A stretch of DNA of 64,000 bases. It comes from an uncultured Clostridia bacterium (lineage in GTDB: Bacteria > Bacillota > Clostridia > TANB77 > CAG-508). Position 1 is the stretch's first letter, and the number at the start of each line of letters is the position of its first letter. The position numbers and the translations under genes were made by a program. The stretch is taken from contig CANRLE010000001.1 of the NCBI GenBank assembly GCA_947631385.1, forward strand, positions 5,786 to 69,785. The letters are read 5' to 3'. This document shows, in pieces, positions 62,481 through 64,000 of the stretch. The notes below the pieces were generated by a model. That model searched no databases and had not been told where the DNA came from. It worked only from the letters and a program-made list of their open reading frames with translations.

Positions 62481-64000
62481 TTATCTATAATAGTTTACTC
62501 CTGATTCAAATATCTTTTGATCCATTCTTCCCGGAATATTTTTTACAATTTCACGATAACTTCTTTCAGAATGTCCCATTTTTCCAAGAATTCTACCATC
62601 TGGACTTGTAATTCCTTCAATACTATCAATAGAACCATTTGGATTATAACGAATATCATAAGTTGCATTTCCTTCCAAATCTACATATTGTGTTGCAATT
62701 TGTCCATTAGCAATTAATTGTTTTTCTAATTCTTCTGATATAATAAATCTTCCTTCACCATGTGAAATTGGTATTGTAAATTCTTCACCCAAATCTACAC
62801 CACTAAACCATGGTGACATTTTAGATACAACTTTTGTCTGTACCATTTTAGATTGGTGTCTTGCAATAGTATTGAATGTTAAAGTTGGCATTGTTTCATC
62901 CATTTCTTTAATTTCTCCATAAGGTACTAATCCTAATTTTACTAAGGCTTGAAAACCATTACAAATTCCCAACATTAGACCATCTTTTTCTTGTAAATGC
63001 TTATGTATTAAATCTTTCAATTTTGGATTTCTAAATACAGATGCAATAAATTTGCCAGAACCATCTGGTTCGTCTCCACTACTAAATCCTCCCGGTATCA
63101 TTATAATTTGTGATTTTTCTATTTCACTAGCAAATAAATCTATTGATTCTTGGATATTTTGTGGCTTTAAGTTTTTAAATACAACTGTACTTGTTATTCC
63201 TCCTGCGTCTTCAAAAGCCTTTGCTACGTCGTATTCACAGTTAGTTCCCGGGAAAACAGGAATAAATACCCTTGGTCTAGTAATTGGCATTTTACGTGTA
63301 ATACTACAAGTTTTGTTGCTTAGTATATTTTTTGCTTGTTTTTGCTCTGTTTTTACTTTAGTTGGAAATACCTTTTCTAATGGTGCTTCCCATTTATTAA
63401 TCAAATCATCTATGTCAAATGATATTTTATCATCTACTATTATTTTCGCATCTGCTATAGTTGTTCCTAATTCTTGCAATTTTTCATTTTCAACTTCTTC
63501 TTTTAGCTCAATAACATAAGAACCGTAATATGGATAAAATAAATCTGGTATATTATTAGCAAATTTAAATCCTATTTTATTTCCTATACTGCTTTTTGTG
63601 ATAACATCTGCTATTCCCCCATGTGTAACAGTACTTACTGATAAAACCTTACCTTGTTCTATTAATTGATGAATGATATCATAATTTTCTTTCAAATCAT
63701 CCATATCTAAAATATCTTCTTGTCCCATTTTTGTTTGTAAAAAGACTACTTTTGAATTAGTTTGTTTAAATTCGTTTGATACTACTTTCGTTATATCTGT
63801 TTCTCCAATACAGAAAGAAACTAATGTTGGTGGTACATCTAATTCATTGTAAGAACCTGACATACTATCTTTTCCACCAATTGCTCCTATTTTTAATTCT
63901 TTTTGTACGTAATATGCTCCTAATAAAGCTGTAAATGGCTTACCCCAACGAGTAGGGTCATTTCTTAATTTTTCAAAATATTCTTGCAATGAAAAATATG
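62481..64000 (-). CDS. purL: FGAM synthase, single-chain type (partial, C-terminal part)
   Basis: C-terminal part of phosphoribosylformylglycinamidine synthase; the frame is open to the window edge, so the start is missing. What is present is the second AIRS-like domain (IGGKDSMSGSYNELDVPPTLVS) and the class I glutaminase domain with the nucleophile in LGICNGFQALVKLG and the ISHGEGRF histidine. The fused glutaminase marks the large PurL of about 1,250 residues rather than the PurL/PurQ/PurS complex. First gene of the purL-purB-purD unit. Confidence 0.93.
   Translation of the reverse strand, partial: YFSLQEYFEKLRNDPTRWGKPFTALLGAYYVQKELKIGAIGGKDSMSGSYNELDVPPTLVSFCIGETDITKVVSNEFKQTNSKVVFLQTKMGQEDILDMDDLKENYDIIHQLIEQGKVLSVSTVTHGGIADVITKSSIGNKIGFKFANNIPDLFYPYYGSYVIELKEEVENEKLQELGTTIADAKIIVDDKISFDIDDLINKWEAPLEKVFPTKVKTEQKQAKNILSNKTCSITRKMPITRPRVFIPVFPGTNCEYDVAKAFEDAGGITSTVVFKNLKPQNIQESIDLFASEIEKSQIIMIPGGFSSGDEPDGSGKFIASVFRNPKLKDLIHKHLQEKDGLMLGICNGFQALVKLGLVPYGEIKEMDETMPTLTFNTIARHQSKMVQTKVVSKMSPWFSGVDLGEEFTIPISHGEGRFIISEELEKQLIANGQIATQYVDLEGNATYDIRYNPNGSIDSIEGITSPDGRILGKMGHSERSYREIVKNIPGRMDQKIFESGVNYYR

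Overview
The window reads as chromosomal DNA of a very AT-rich, spore-forming, Gram-positive member of the Clostridia. The signs are strong AGGAGG ribosome binding sites, frequent TTG and GTG starts, SpoIIE, a class I PurE with a long PurL, MreBCD/PBP2/MinC, and giant sortase-type surface proteins. No rRNA, tRNA, CRISPR array or insertion sequence is visible. TGA, TAA and TAG all act as stops.

The most important observation is a recurrent +1 recoding signal. Six unrelated genes are each split into two ORFs: an ABC permease, a YitT-family protein, a radical SAM protein, a 2,744-residue surface protein, penicillin-binding protein 2 and MreB. In all six the zero frame runs to an in-frame CGG followed by A, and the conserved protein resumes if the C is skipped and GGA is read as Gly (NNN-[C]GGA). 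Coordinates fit exactly in every case. I scanned both strands by eye for CGG in every other gene and found no in-frame CGG used as an ordinary arginine codon. CGG therefore looks like an unassigned or hungry codon that serves only as a frameshift signal, or CGGA is decoded as a four-base glycine codon. I annotate the six genes as full-length recoded CDSs rather than pseudogenes.

Layout. 1-2652: nitrate/sulfonate/thiamine-precursor type ABC uptake operon (ATPase, recoded permease, binding protein). 2721-3737: Rpn-type PD-(D/E)XK protein. 3941-8728: mfd followed by two SPOUT RNA methyltransferases. 8861-9772: SDR oxidoreductase, then a structured non-coding RNA with its own promoter and terminator (about 9804-10096). 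10098-12778: topB and an HD-domain hydrolase. 12921-15311: leuS. 15351-17225: a coiled-coil protein and an O-antigen-ligase-like membrane protein. 17342-22484: yitT-like gene, radical SAM gene, rnc, spoIIE.

22735-45380: about 23 kb of giant surface proteins. One paralogous set is encoded as two genes (30987-35486 and the recoded 22735-30970). The other is a single 3,211-residue fusion (35745-45380) with an internal membrane-signal-peptide junction. 45695-46316: two small hypothetical genes. 46317-52527: cell-shape operon DUF4321-radC-mreB-mreC-mreD-PBP2-minC, in which mreB and PBP2 both need the CGGA event. 52687-53880: second Rpn paralogue with (KGME)n repeats. 54198-55900: MecA-type adaptor and an M23 peptidase. 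56122-64000: purine biosynthesis genes purE, purC, purF, purN, purD, purB and the C-terminal part of purL, on alternating strands.

A small palindrome (GGATTATGGGG...CCCCAAATCC) recurs at three gene ends (22.7, 57.5 and 59.7 kb). If CGGA recoding responds to tRNA or amino-acid supply, the elongation machinery (MreB, PBP2), transport and a surface adhesin would be co-regulated; that last step is inference.
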